Part shown: positions 38,949-51,162 of the stretch, one piece after another
Layout: every line of letters starts with the position of its first letter
Numbering within the stretch: the stretch's first letter is position 1
Assembly: GCF_037975245.1 (NCBI RefSeq)
Contig: NC_092580.1
Coordinates: 21,686,501-21,750,500 of the forward strand
Direction: 5' to 3'
DNA length: 64,000 nt
From: Apostichopus japonicus
Lineage: Eukaryota > Echinodermata > Holothuroidea > Aspidochirotida > Stichopodidae
The notes under the pieces: generated by a model
The model's database searches: none
Told to the model about the DNA's origin: nothing
What the model saw: only the letters and a program-made list of their open reading frames with translations
Made by a program: the position numbers and the translations under genes

Positions 38949-41900
38949 AACTTTGGGTCACAGTAAAATGCACGAAGAAGTATTACGAAAAAGAATGAAT
39001 CCACTTGAGATGCAAATGTCTGAAAGTATTTGATTTTAGTGGGTGGATCTAGGATTTCTTGAAATATAGGATTCATGTATGTTTTAATACTTGATAAAGT
39101 TGTTACCACCCCTGTAGATTGCACTGGAGGAGCCACATTCACTTCATTAACCCATATGCAGTACACTTTTACTGAGATAAAGTAAAAGGACATCCACATT
39201 TATTTTCTTTGCTTAGTGTGGTAGAAGATACAGTAACTCATGTGATGGTGATTATTTGCCACATAGAGCCGTACTCAGTACACAGCACCAGCTTTACAGG
39301 TATGTGCGAGGTGTTTCATATTATTATCATTGTGAGAATCAGAATTTCATTGCAAAGTTTGTATCACAAATGACAGGATTCATCTATGGTTTGAATCAAC
39401 CAGACTTACGATTCAAGCATTTCCTCTCAACAAACTCTCATTCATCAAATAAAGCAATGTGACAATCTTCCCTGCCTAGTGCACCCCTCAGATCCACTGA
39501 CGCTTCTTTTTCGAAGAAACTTATAACATGCTCACTATTCAACCCTAAGAAGTAAAAATGTGCCAGTAAGATCGAAATTCAAACTTTTCCAATAATAGTT
39601 AAAAATCATTACAGTTACAGCCCCAAAATTTAGAATGCTACAATTGTTAAGTGTTTAAGATATTTTCCTGTAGGTTCTCACTGTCCAAATTATTTCCAGA
39701 CATTAAATTAATTGTGCTAGTCAGATGAAACTATGAGGATGGCAGGAAAATCTTAAGCTTTGAGGAATGAGTGAGTTGCTTTTACTACTTTCTAGCATCT
39801 TTGAAGGCAATGAAACTTATGACCTTAAGGACCTAAAGAAAATGTTACCCAGCTACATTTTTCATCATTCAAAGTATTTTATTTCTAGTCACAGCTATTT
39901 CAGGTGAAAATGGCTAAAACAGACCCAAGGAACTGATAATAACAGATGTTTGGTAATAAGATTGTGTTTAAGGGCACTTTTAAAAATAATATTTTGAGAG
40001 ACATTTAATAACATTGTCGGGGAGTGAACTCCAGAGTTTATGTCCTTGGAAAGCTTAAGGTAAGAAAAGATAAATAAAATGGATCTTACAAAAAAGGGGA
40101 AAAAATGAGAAGTAAAGAAACAGCATTTTTCATGTACTCACTGTATATTTATTGATATAACTTGTACAAGGGTGAATTACAACTGGGGTATTATGCATGA
40201 TATTCACTACTCTGGGAAAAACAACTTCAGAAACCACTCATACATTGTGAACCTAACTTAGCTTGACTGACAAAAGATTACAAAAGACATTTTGTATTTC
40301 GAGTAATCAAATGCAATGTAACGCCATGAACACTGACATTCATTTTGAGAAAGACAGACCCAAAGACAAAGACAACACTATTCAAACCTGTATGGACAAA
40401 TACTGCAAAAAAGCAATGTTCTTATCAATCAAATTGGTAAAGAAGGTTTATGAAGTCTTAGAAATGTGACAGTCTAAGAGAACCAATAGGCTACCCTGTG
40501 CTTACAAATGGATATATATGAACATTTTCCATGCATAAGTTTAAAGGAGGTTGACGTTTGGGACAGTGTCCATTTATAGCAACATAACAAATCTTGACTG
40601 CACCATTTTTTTGGTTCACATGTAAGAAATTTTTGCTCAAATTAAAGTATGTCAGTGTGCATGCAAGAAGGTAAGAACTATTTCTGTTAAAATGCCTACA
40701 GTTACCAGAAGTTGAGTAAATGCATCATTAACATTTATTTTCCACCTAACTTCCAATGAGATTGAATTGTAACAGAACAAATCTAAATATATGGAATGTT
40801 TGTCTGACAGCAATTTTGTGATGATATTTTAGATTTGTTAAAAAGAAGAGAAAGCACAAAATTTTCTTTCGACTGTTCTTAAAACATAACAGTAAATTAC
40901 AGAAAAATGCATTCCTCTTGTTTACATTTTGCAATTTTTACATCATAAGCATATATCTGACAATTATTATCAAGTCTGCAAGTCACAGTCTTTCTTTACT
41001 TAATACATCTTTAATGTATTAAAAAGACCATTGAGAGAATTACCTGAGGTATAAGAAAAGGGTTTGCCGCACTTCAAAGCTCTAACTCAATGTAGAGAAT
41101 GTCCAGCACTCCTGACCCTCTTTCAGAAGTTTTGCTTTCTTAACAGAACGGCAAACAAGACTATTTAAATCACATTTTCATTGAACATTTGACAAATTAT
41201 CAGCGTTGAAAAAGTATGAGTTTTAATCATTTTTGAAAACTTAGTAATAATGTCACAAAGATACAAATGTTTGTCATTGGAATGACCAAAACATCCAAAT
41301 TGTGTAATTTACAAAAGAAAAACATTCCAAGTGCTACTCAAAGTAGGGTTACAACTGGTAATAGATTACTTTATTATGCAAGTAACAATTCCAACTTCCA
41401 ACTCTTCTCATTATTTCATCACTTAGACACCTTTGTCATACCCTAGAAGAAATAATTGACTACTCACTGGAAATCATCACATTAGTTTAGCTCATTATTT
41501 GATCTGAAACTTGGACTAGTCAAGTGGTCATGCTAAATAAGCTTCATTATTATGAGATTTTAATATCAAATAGCATTAAAATCACTAGACCTCAAAATCT
41601 GTATTAAAACGACAAATATTTCCATTCTCTTGGTTGTACATTCAATCTTTGTGCAGGCCACTTTTACAAACATAATTTAGCATCAATACATACTTAGCAC
41701 TTTCACTCTAGTCCAGGATATTGTGGTCAATTAATGTTGCTTTCTTGAAGCACAAAGCAATCAGAGTAAAGACAGAAATAAGCGTCTAAATAACAAATTT
41801 CTTGGTCGTTTGATATTTTAATTACCCATTTCATTTTTTTAGTTAAGTCATAATATCACTGACATAAGTTTTTCGAGTGCATACATGCTCGGATCCAAAA

Positions 41901-42489
41901 TTGAGGATAAACCACAAACTCCCCGATACCCTGAAGCATAACAATGTTGATTACATCTCCACCGCATCAAATACATGAGAAATAAATAAATTAAAGTTTT
42001 CTAACCTTCAACATCATCTAAGCACGGATCATGTATGGGTGGGTGAAAATGGGTTTGATAGAGATGACAATGCTATTCTTGACAACTAAACAGTGCTTGA
42101 CATTTGGGATGTTTCTATCAGATATTTATCATCATATCATCAGAATATTATCAACCAAATTCATGAAAAAGCTTATTTACAAAACTAAAATATACATTAT
42201 AACACAGATATCGATGCAGGACAGAAACAACTACAAATTTCTTTACCCTATCTGACAGTCCATTGAGATGAAAATTTCCCCAGAAAAGCTAAGAGAAATG
42301 TTTTTGTGTTTTTCGCAAAATATCATGGATTAACAACAGTCAGCTCATTGTAATATTCCTGACCTGTGACGATGGTGTGAAAATAAGGAGGTGGAATATC
42401 AATTTTGTTTCTTCATAAGTCTCAGTTTTCACTGTCAAAGTCAACAGTGTTGTCAGTTGTTAATGAGAGCAATTGTAGTGTAATGTTGT
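38949..42489. other. Intergenic between NF-YB and the testin-like gene
   Basis: It lies between the 3' end of NF-YB and the 5' end of the next - strand gene. It is AT-rich with no exon, repeat or RNA gene that I can support. Confidence 0.5.
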
Positions 42490-42495
42490 TTTATT
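42490..42495 (-). promoter_or_regulatory. Polyadenylation signal candidate for NF-YB
   Basis: An AATAAA hexamer on the - strand lies about 460 bases after the proposed NF-YB stop. Another copy lies nearer, at about 42713-42718. Such hexamers are common in AT-rich DNA, so this is positional support only. Confidence 0.3.
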
Positions 42496-42952
42496 GACTG
42501 CAATATTTAAGCAAGATACTTGAAAAAACTACCAATGAATGAAAGTCTTTAATAAAGAAAAGATATTACTGAAACATGCACTGGTGCCTCTGTGAGACTG
42601 TGACGTCATTTTTGAGACTGTCTGGCATATTCGGTCTATAATATATGACGGAACGTCAAGTTCTTTACATCTCCAATAACACAAAGAAGTTCTTGTTAGC
42701 TCTGTGAGAAGTTGTTTATTATCATCATTAGCACCTATCACAACGATTAACGATTGTTAACGTGACCATAGCTGTAATGGCGGTCACCTTCCCTTGTAAG
42801 TCCAGACATCAAGTCTCTAAATTTCATTGTCAGTACTGCAGAAAACACTTGTATCATCTGCTTACATCTATCCAAATGTTAATATTTCACAGTTTTTCTC
42901 CAATATTTCCAGTTGTTGCATCATCCTTTGCTGAGAGGTAGAGCAAGGTATA

Positions 42953-43156
42953 TCAGTGGTTTGATTTCCATAGTACTGAAGAACTGAGCCAAGGTTTGCT
43001 GTTTCCAATATCATACAGGTGACGGTGCTCCGAATAAAAACCAACAAAGGAACCGAGGAGATCCATTACTAGAAATTCAGTTGCTGGGCAATCTGGGAAC
43101 CGAATAAAACAATTCTTGTAAACATGAAGCACTTGCACTGTGCCAGTTAATTGTTG
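42953..43156 (-). CDS. NFYB: Possible last coding exon of NF-YB
   Basis: After a TTTGCTTAG acceptor the phase-0 frame reads [17 protein letters not shown] and stops at 42955-42953 after 67 codons. The first nine residues resemble the vertebrate terminal motif QQISGVQQIQ. The following 55 or so have no counterpart that I know, so the true end may be elsewhere. Confidence 0.4.
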   Translation of the reverse strand, partial: QQLTGTVQVLHVYKNCFIRFPDCPATEFLVMDLLGSFVGFYSEHRHLYDIGNSKPWLSSSVLWKSNH

Positions 43157-46100
43157 CTAAGCAAACATATTAGTTACTCCTGTCTGTTACTTAGTGAAAG
43201 AAAGATATATGCATTTTCAACATATCGACACAATATGTACCACACATCAAACAGACGTAGTTGCAAACTAATCAAGTTTGGTTCCAGTTTTGCCACGTAT
43301 ATATATTATTTGTACTTGATACTTTGATTTCCCATTTTGCAGGAATTACGATTTCACTGAGCTTTAAACTCTCACGACAAGAAGCATATATGCAACATTG
43401 GCAGTCCTAAGTATGAAACTATGCTATTCCAATTTTTATCGAAATGTTGTTAACTTTTATAGTTGAAATAGAGGAAAATGCAGCCAAGGCATTATAACGT
43501 ATTCTTTAAGTTTATTTTGCAGTTTTGTCGAAGAGAAACTTCTTTGAAGTTGAAAAATGGATACTGATATGTTATCTTATATAAGATCATTTAGGAAGAT
43601 TGCTTGAATAAGTATACCTGTACTTGTGTTGAAAATCCTGTATTGTACACACTGGGTTGTCCAGATTGGTCTGCGGCTATTATTGCTGTCGACAAACCAG
43701 ACGCACCTTTATTGGACAAGACAAGCAAAGATGAAACTTTCTGAAAAGCTCTCCTTGTAATTACTTATCACATGGCAGTAAACAACTCAAGTGAGATTAT
43801 CTTAACAAAAAACTAATGTTGTACTTTAATAACTTGCATAATAACTTTATAGGCGATGGTTAAAGGTATTGCAATATTTATATATTTAAATCTTAATCAC
43901 TTACCAACCACTTCAACACTTTTATCCGGTCGACCATTGAGAAAACTTTAATTATCCTGTGCAGAAGTGTTTTGAAACTTACACTGTCCCAGCCAATGTA
44001 ATAATCAGATCTAATAACTTTGAAATACGAGGCTAGGCTGCAATTTTTATTAACCAGCGAGTGACAATGCCAATTACCAGATGGCTGCATAATTTATAGA
44101 ATAGAGTAATCGATCTGAAGGAAACATTTGCAAAGTTGAGCCAAAAAAAACAAAAACAAAGTGAATCTGATAAAAAATGTGTTATGGATGTTTCAGTGTT
44201 ACCATTGCATGTCCCCTGAATGATATACTTACTGAAGTCATCTGCTAGATCTAGGGCGTCCTCTGAAGGTCTTGGCATCATATTTTTGTCTCCTTTTATG
44301 CACTGTGCAGAGAGCAGAAAAAAATCAAATACAGGTCCTCAAGAAATATGTATCTTGTAAAAAGGTTAATGTCTCATACATCAAGACGACGTCCCTCTAT
44401 GTTGAGAAAGTTTCTGCAGGATTTATTCCGAAACTCTGATCTTATAACCTGTTCATTGCATGCATGTGACTTATACTTAGAGGAAAATATAGTCTCTGAG
44501 TAATGACAATTTTAAAATGAAGTGGAATTACTTATATATAATAAAAATAATGAAAAGGAAAAAAAACAAAAAAAACATACATACACACAGATTTAGAATG
44601 TCTAAACTTGATCAATTAACTTGATAAATTTTAATCTTACTTTGGGAAAATTGCCAGAAATTGTAAGGCCTTAGACAAAACAGACAGATAGCAAGACGTT
44701 ACCCTTTACAAATAAAATTATTTCAAGACATCAAACTGGAGAAGAAAGATACCAAAGTAGAGAGAAGACACAGAACGTGACGTACCTCTCTGTATTTTTG
44801 TAGATAAATTTTTAATGGTTCCACGTAGGGATCAAATCCTAGAGTTGACATTGCATAGAGTATATCTTCACCATTGATAGTCTTCCTTTTCTCTTGGTGA
44901 CATCTTTCACTTGCTCTGTTGAACATTCATATGTTAAGGATTGGAAAATCATACATACATGAGTAGCATGACAGCCACGTTGGACCTGACCTGCCAGACA
45001 GCCCTGATGTTTTGGGTTTTGTGATTCCTTGCCAGAAGATATATTTAACTGACTGGTAATAAGTCATTGAAACAGTAACTGGGTTAATTTGACAGAGAAC
45101 CAAAACACACTTGAACTTCGTTGAAGAAGTACTTGTGGAACGCAACCCATTTTGTCACTATAAGAATTTTACAATGCATTTTTCCAATCTCTCCAAGTTT
45201 TAAAAATTTTCAGGTGTGGAATACAGACACATGCACAGACGCTATCGCTCCGTGGAAATTTTCTTTTCCCGTTTGAAAGGAAACTACAGTGATAACCTTC
45301 CACTCCTCTTTAGTCAAACTGAGATGACAATATCTATGTTGTGTGGAAGTCCCCCAACACAAGAACATTGTCTCTCTGAAATGATTATCTACAGTACGTC
45401 CAAATATTACACAGATGTCATTCTCTGAACTGTGTGTTGCTCAATATTACCTCAGACCTATTGTACATTACTGCATATTGTGACCCTTTCATAGATTGGA
45501 CTACTGAACCAAAGTGGATCAAGACCTGACAGGGAGAATTATTTCAGGATTTCTTCTGGTTGTTCCATAGACAGTTAGGCCTTTAAGTTTTTGGTAGTCT
45601 GATTTTTTTGTGGAAAATAGCAGTGACCAATCTGTACACTGAAAGAGAGATGTGTGGGTTAGAACACTAGCTTTGTGGGTGGTAATAGCTTCTTTTTTTA
45701 ATTATTTGAGGGTATTTAGTTAAAATGCAATCTAAATTTGACGTAAACAACTAGTCGTCCATTGGTGTATTGGACATAAGTTTGGTTGACGCAGACAACC
45801 ATTAAAAATTTGCCCCGCCTGAGATCCACTAAATCTGAAGTCGTTAATGGGCACCTACCACCTCTCTCAAAGGGACTCACTGAAGCTGTACTCGTTGAAT
45901 AGACCTCATTACAAGATTTTCATATCCTGGTCACTGGAAGCCTTGAAATGACCTATGAATCTTAACCAATAACAAAAGCAGCAGAGAACTCACTAAACAG
46001 ACATATATACTTAGTATGACTTTCATGCAAATTAATGCATGTGGGGTTATCCTGTTTACAAGCAAGGCATCACATACACATACATACACATGACATGACC

Positions 46101-47946
46101 ATCGCATACATTTTTTTTGCCTTCAGCAATACATCAAAAGGATACTCGCTAGTTATGAAGCTGATGAACTCTGAAACGCACTCTTGGACGCATTCCTTGG
46201 CTTCTTTGGATATCTGAAAGGAAAAGTAATTCAATCATAAGGCAAAACCATTGTAGAAAGTTCTTCCAACTTTCCATAGCAAAAAAATATTGTTTAAGCT
46301 GGTTAACAATAACAACACGCATTCTCTGTATGAATGAAAATTAAGGTACATATTATTGCTCAAGGAATTCTTGTTCCGCAATTGTCCGAGGACAAAACTA
46401 TACACTCAAAATACGGCAAATAGGTAGGACGTCACAAACTGTAGCCGAAGAAAGTAAAGATTTACCCCTCTGTATGACCTTATACAATAAAATCATTGCT
46501 GACTCTAAACAGAGTTCTAGGTGTCCATCTAAGGTTAAAACAACCAAAGAATGAACTATTCATTGTATCCAAGGCTTGTAACATGACAGATTTTAAAAAC
46601 TTTCAATGGTTATAACAAACATAAGACAGATGTGGGCCTGTCATCTTCATGCATTTGCTTCTTAAACAAATCAACATCTTTCCTGTATTTGCACCCAAAA
46701 TTTGGGTTGTTCCTCTGATCTTATCAGATTTAAAGATGACATTAGTACTCATTAGCACTACCTACATTCTGATGGGATTGCAGGAGTAGTTGGTATTAGA
46801 AATGGAGAAGAAAAGAATTTAGTAAAAAATACTAAAAAATGAAATGCAATTTTAATGTGTCATTCCATCTTCTTTTGCCTTATTCTTCTCCGGCACATAA
46901 TAAACTTACTCACGCCATACACCTTTATGATAACGAAATACAATTGTACAAGTTATAGATTTTCAGAAAAGCTGTTTGAAAGTACCTTTCCACTCTTTGG
47001 CACAGAGTTTTTCATAATGCGGGCAACATTAGCAATTGGCAGAAATCTGTCTTGTTCTCTTAAAGGTGATAGCATCTGAAGCTTTTCCTCGCCACTGGCA
47101 TCATCGTCTGCATTCACCCCAAGAGAGTCATCCACTATATTGAAAATGAAACTGTATTAAGACATTTGACTGTGCATATATTCTTTATATCTCCTAATTC
47201 TAGTATCATCTTTCCAACAGCCTGCCAGATCTTCATGCAACAACATTGGAATATACATTGTGAGGGAGAATAACAACAGACCTTCCCACACAGTCACTCT
47301 CATGAAGTCAAAAGATGAAAGACAAAGTCAGAGGAAGCCTAAGTCTGGAATTTACCAAGATTTGGTGTTTTAATCACCTAATCGGCTAAATTGATAATCA
47401 GTATTTAGGTGGTAGACCATTCCAATATCCTTACAGTTAAGACTGGCCTAGAATTTCAAAATTGTAGCCAATTGCTTAAAAAAAAACAAGTAATTAAACA
47501 ATTTATTTGCTAAAATCAAGTTGCCACTTGATTTTCCTTCAATAAAAACAGATATTAGTTACTGTTTTGATTTTGATGTTTAGGTTCTTAATGTTTACTG
47601 GCAGATAAATGCTCGTTCCCTTTTTTCACCTACTGGCAAACAGCAAAATGCACTTGGCATTTAGCCAGTAAATAGCCTGAATTTTAAAGGCCTGCTAACT
47701 TATTAAAAGTAAAATCAGAGCAAGTGCTTTTTCATACCTTCCCAATGCTTCTATGTTCCCTATTAATTGTTGGCACCATAATTGTACATGTAAGATTTGA
47801 GGCTTAATTTTGTGTATTGGCTTCACACATTTGTTATTTGATCTTGACTAACCTGAGGTGGCTGGATACATATTTCCTGACAGGGAGTAATCATTCCCAG
47901 ATATTGTCAGCACCTGGTTGTCTTGTGTCTGGTCTGTAACCTCCAT
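42953..47946 (-). CDS. NFYB: Nuclear transcription factor Y subunit beta, seven coding exons
   Basis: NF-YB pairs with NF-YC through a histone fold; with NF-YA they bind CCAAT boxes in promoters in the nucleus. I joined exons 47946-47853, 47134-46986, 46213-46146, 44915-44786, 44302-44233, 43736-43618 and 43156-42953. All have GT donors and AG acceptors and compatible phases, giving about 277 residues (human is 207). The histone fold covers about residues 57-147 and contains [32 protein letters not shown] and [18 protein letters not shown], which are near-diagnostic for the family. The acidic N-terminus and the Gln/Ser/Thr-rich C-terminal region (exon 6, [14 protein letters not shown]) fit the usual layout. 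The last exon is least certain: QQLTGTVQV resembles the vertebrate QQISGVQQIQ tail, but the frame then runs about 55 residues further. Exon 6 requires an AAAG acceptor, 4 bases inside a stronger CAG. Confidence 0.9.
43618..43736 (-). CDS. NFYB: NF-YB exon, C-terminal region
   Basis: The reading frame [20 protein letters not shown] then [10 protein letters not shown] corresponds in position and style to vertebrate LPAGLITTDGQQQNVMVY. The donor is GTATAC in phase 0. To keep frame with the preceding exon, the acceptor must be the AAAG ending at 43737 rather than the CAG ending at 43741. Confidence 0.6.
44233..44302 (-). CDS. NFYB: NF-YB exon, post-fold linker
   Basis: The acceptor is CTGCACAG and the donor GTAAGTAT; it enters in phase 0 and leaves in phase 1. 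It encodes [20 protein letters not shown] plus DDF. CIKGDKN lines up with vertebrate AMKGEKG directly after the fold; the rest is an acidic linker. Confidence 0.7.
44786..44915 (-). CDS. NFYB: NF-YB exon, end of histone fold
   Basis: The acceptor is GTTCAACAG and the donor GTACGT. It encodes [20 protein letters not shown], then [20 protein letters not shown] and YRE. Few residues differ from the vertebrate sequence. Confidence 0.95.
46146..46213 (-). CDS. NFYB: NF-YB exon, central histone-fold helix
   Basis: This 68-base exon encodes [20 protein letters not shown] plus TS and leaves in phase 2. It is almost identical to the same segment of the vertebrate protein, including the paired cysteines of CVQEC that make NF-YB redox sensitive. 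Confidence 0.93.
46986..47134 (-). CDS. NFYB: NF-YB exon, start of histone fold
   Basis: The acceptor is CAATATAG and the donor GTACTT; it enters in phase 1 and leaves in phase 0. An acidic linker ([10 protein letters not shown]) leads into [20 protein letters not shown], the first histone-fold helix. This nearly matches vertebrate [20 protein letters not shown]. Confidence 0.93.
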
Positions 47947-47953
47947 TTTCCTA
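47853..47953 (-). CDS. NFYB: NF-YB exon with start codon
   Basis: The exon follows a TTTTACAG acceptor, so it has 7 untranslated bases and at least one non-coding exon must lie upstream. The ATG is at 47946-47944. It encodes 31 residues beginning [20 protein letters not shown] and ends in phase 1 at a GTTAGT donor. Its content (Gln, Asp, Ser, Tyr) resembles the vertebrate N-terminus in composition rather than by residue. Confidence 0.7.
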
Positions 47954-48853
47954 CTGTAAAAGAGGACAGAAATAAATCAAATCAAATAGGCTAAATTATT
48001 TCTGCATCAGCTACCAACCACAGAAACATGAGCTGTACAATTGATGGACCACGATCAGAAAAGAAAAATAGAGAAAACTGGCAGAAGCTTTGGTCATCAA
48101 TGTTTGAGGTATGCATATTGATCAAGAATTGATGTTTCTTTCAGTTTGATAACCTGTGCACTAACCTTCAGTCAAGTTGTACACATATCATTGTGTTTAG
48201 TTGGGAAACACTTCTTACAGCAACAAATTCACCAATTGGATTATTAAAGTACCCCTAAATTATATAAGCCTAAGTCTAATTCACATCTTGTCTGGCAAGT
48301 GGTCTTAATCTCACACATGTCACGAAAGTTTGCTTTGAGAAACTGGGACATGAAAAACTGCCTACAGAGGGATGGAACCATACAGCTTTGGTAATATATC
48401 TGCAAGCATTTCGAACTCAGGGAACATAAAATTTAACAAAAAATTTGTGGGAAAGTTTACCACTCGTGCTGCATTTCTTGACCCAGGCGGAAGGATTGTC
48501 TGACATGTTTTGCCTATGGCCTTCATCCCTTGGGAGTGTGGGGGGGGGGCAAGGCCTTAGTATAATTCATATGATTTGTATTGATATTCCCAATGCATTA
48601 TATATGCATTTTTGGAGAATCTGGAATAGAATACTTCCTTCTCTATATCAGTTGCACGATCAAACAAGGTGTACGTAAATGGGACCTGAGCAAACTTGCG
48701 ACCACTGACTTATGTTGCAGGGGCGTATCCAGGATTTTCCAATAGGGGGGGCGCCAGGCATGAATGATCGCCGTCCTGGGGGATGGGTCTAAGGGGAGGG
48801 GTGTACAATTTTTGCTTTCAAAGAAGGGCTGAAATGCAAAATGGTGTCATATG

Positions 48854-49697
48854 CATGGGCGGCGATCCGTACTTCCGAGTGGGGGGGGGGATATGACCTT
48901 GTTGACTATCTAAGCGTAGCGCCACCATGAGTTGGCGCGAAGCGTACAAGAAAATTTTGGGATTAACAAACCCTCTAGATGGCCGGAAACGGCACTTCCC
49001 GAGGCTTCCAAGCGGCATATACCCAACTTTAAAATAGGGATGTCATGTCCGAAATATCTCATAATCAGGATCCAAAATACTTTTTTTTTTAATTTCGGGT
49101 GTTATTTTGGGAAAATTGCCCCTGTCAATCTTGTTTCAGGCGCAACGTTAGAATGTTCGAGAGCTCTGTTATATTATTCGATGAAGAAAATGGCCTCATG
49201 CAGGCTATTATAGGCCTATACACATGCAATACACAATTACACATAGTTACATTCCTAGGTACCGATTGCTAGGGCATCCAGGTGAAACGTGTATTAAGCA
49301 TTACCCTGGTTACATGAGATTCTCAGCTGTTCGAGGGAACATGTACGTGTGTAGGCCTACTATAGGGCCTATATGAATACTATGAGGGTGCATATATGTA
49401 CTATATCAATACCGTGGGCGCAATAATACATTTTGTTGTTATAGGGCCAATGAAGCCTACAGTCAACTATTTTTGCTTTATAAAGACGCTTTATTTGAAA
49501 AGATCGCACTGCGTTTATGGTAGGCGAGAAATGAAGCTAAAAAAGAGCCGTACATTAACGAAGATGCATAAATGTAGGCATGAAAATATTCTTATCCCTG
49601 GCATTTGGTGGGGGGGGGGGGATATGGTGCATTACATCCCCTCCACCCATTTTCATGGGGGGATATATCCCCCCTCCACCCAGGATCGCCGCCCATG
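48854..49697. mobile_element. Inner element with CATGGGCGGCGATCC ends
   Basis: Perfect 15-bp inverted repeats bound an 844-bp segment. CATATG occurs directly outside the left end (48848-48853) and two bases outside the right end (49700-49705), so it may be a target duplication or part of longer ends. It contains the shared module at 48904-49012. Confidence 0.5.
48904..49012 (-). repeat. Shared element module, copy C
   Basis: The reverse strand reads TTTTCTTGTACGCTTCGCGC and GGTGGCGCTACGCTTAGATAG-like sequence. Here the module is followed by the CATGGGCGGCGATCC-type end rather than CAGGCGCGTATCCAGG. Confidence 0.75.
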
Positions 49698-49950
49698 GCC
49701 ATATGTGATCCATTTTTCGACCTTAATAATAAGCAACATTTCCAGTAAATATGGACACAAAATGCACAATTTAGTATGGCTGGCATGTCATTTAGTGTTT
49801 ATAGTGATAATACAAACACAATTACCATCTATGTTTCTAAAACTATTATGCCACCGAACTTCGCCAGAACCTTTTTTTGGCAAACAAAAAATAAAGCATA
49901 CGGGAGGGGGGGGGGTTGAGCGATCACCGACATCTCACATAAAGGTCGTC

Positions 49951-49986
<36 letters not shown>

Positions 49987-50149
49987 AAACTTTTTTTTTT
50001 TTTGGTGACGGCCAATAGGGGGGGCGCGCGCCTGTTGCGCCCCCCCTGGATACGCCCCTGTGTTGTGGTAGTAATAATATAGGCCATTATAATTCATAGT
50101 TATCGCACACCACACTGTACAAACTACAACTACTAACTAGTACAGGGCC

Positions 50150-50600
50150 TACGCAGGCAATTCGGTCTGCAGTACGCTACTCGTTAGCTAGCGTAGCCTA
50201 GCTTATAAATGTAGCCTATTTTAAGCCTAACCAGGACTGCGAACGAAAATTGTGCAGGTAATGTGGCGATCAAAATGCTTATAATAATATCTTTGGAACA
50301 ATTAATCCCACCTTTTCCCTAAAAAATCGTCAGCTACGTTTCGAAGTTTGTGTCCAGGTCCAAATAACAAGATATGATTGGTGCAAATAGTGAATAAAGG
50401 GAGCAATTTTGGTTGGCTTATCGTGGCGTACTCGCAGCCAGTCAGACACACCGAGAGCGCTACAGGCTTTCTGGTTGGCAGATTGACACGAGATGGCCTC
50501 AACTCATAAATATTCACACAGTATTCTCACGGTGCCACAGTGCACTGCTCATACCTGATATGACAGGTGAAATGGTGTGGAGTGAAACACCGTAGCCTTC
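50150..50600 (-). promoter_or_regulatory. Possible NF-YB promoter / first non-coding exon region
   Basis: This stretch has noticeably more CpG than its surroundings and an ATTGG (inverted CCAAT) at 50377-50381. It is the first non-repeat sequence upstream of NF-YB beyond the nested element at 48718-50060. The start-codon exon has an upstream acceptor, so a leader exon must exist further up. No TATA box is evident. This is inference from position and composition. Confidence 0.25.
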
Positions 50601-51162
50601 GCCCGGACTTGTTTCCAGTGGGTATGGGTTGGGAACTTAAGGGAAGGGCCCGTGTGGAACTAATTTTTTTCGGACTAATGGGAGTCAAGACGTTTCCCCC
50701 CCCCCCTCAAAATCAGGGAAGGTTCCAGAGACTGAAAAAAGGCATACAACACAACATAGTATTGGTAATGAAGATGACATCACTATAGAAACTTTCACTT
50801 GATGAGTTTCAGTAACGAATGACACCCATCATGTAATGACTTGCCATGTGTTTCATTATACGCCAAAACATACAACCTTGCACTAACACTAAACAAGCTA
50901 AATACAGCTGGGGCCTTTTTTGTAAAGCATTCTCAAGTGGGGACGGGGGATCCAATTAAAAAAACATAGACTTGACATGGTGCGTTCTGAATGTCGAAGA
51001 GTTCCAGCGTTTCAATGGACACAGCACAAATTTATGGGAATATTGAACCAAGGATATTGAAAAAAGCTGTAACATGTTTGTAACGCTCGAGAGTGTCGAC
51101 AGCCTTGTGCATTCGTGTCACCTATTCAATGTTGTTTCCCGGGTTGTGGTGTTGAAGTTCAC

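Larger units (their letters stand above)
48718..50060. mobile_element. Nested inverted-repeat element with 5-bp target duplication
   Basis: Perfect 16-bp inverted ends CAGGGGCGTATCCAGG / CCTGGATACGCCCCTG are flanked by TGTTG at 48713-48717 and 50061-50065. Inside sits a second pair of 15-bp inverted repeats, CATGGGCGGCGATCC at 48854-48868 and its complement at 49683-49697. It also contains poly-G runs, a 27-base T tract near 49957-49983 and a copy of the shared GCGCTTAGATAG-type module. No transposase is recognised. The element lies upstream of NF-YB, between its start-codon exon and the presumed promoter. Confidence 0.75.

Noticed and set aside
42529-42741. 70-codon - strand frame downstream of NF-YB
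   Set aside because: It looks protein-like but lies in the expected 3' untranslated region, with no splice acceptor or family match. Frames of this length are common here.
49396-50082. 228-codon + strand open frame, the second longest in the window
   Set aside because: It runs through nested inverted-repeat elements, poly-G and a 27-base T tract (phenylalanine run). Low-complexity repeat DNA, not a protein.
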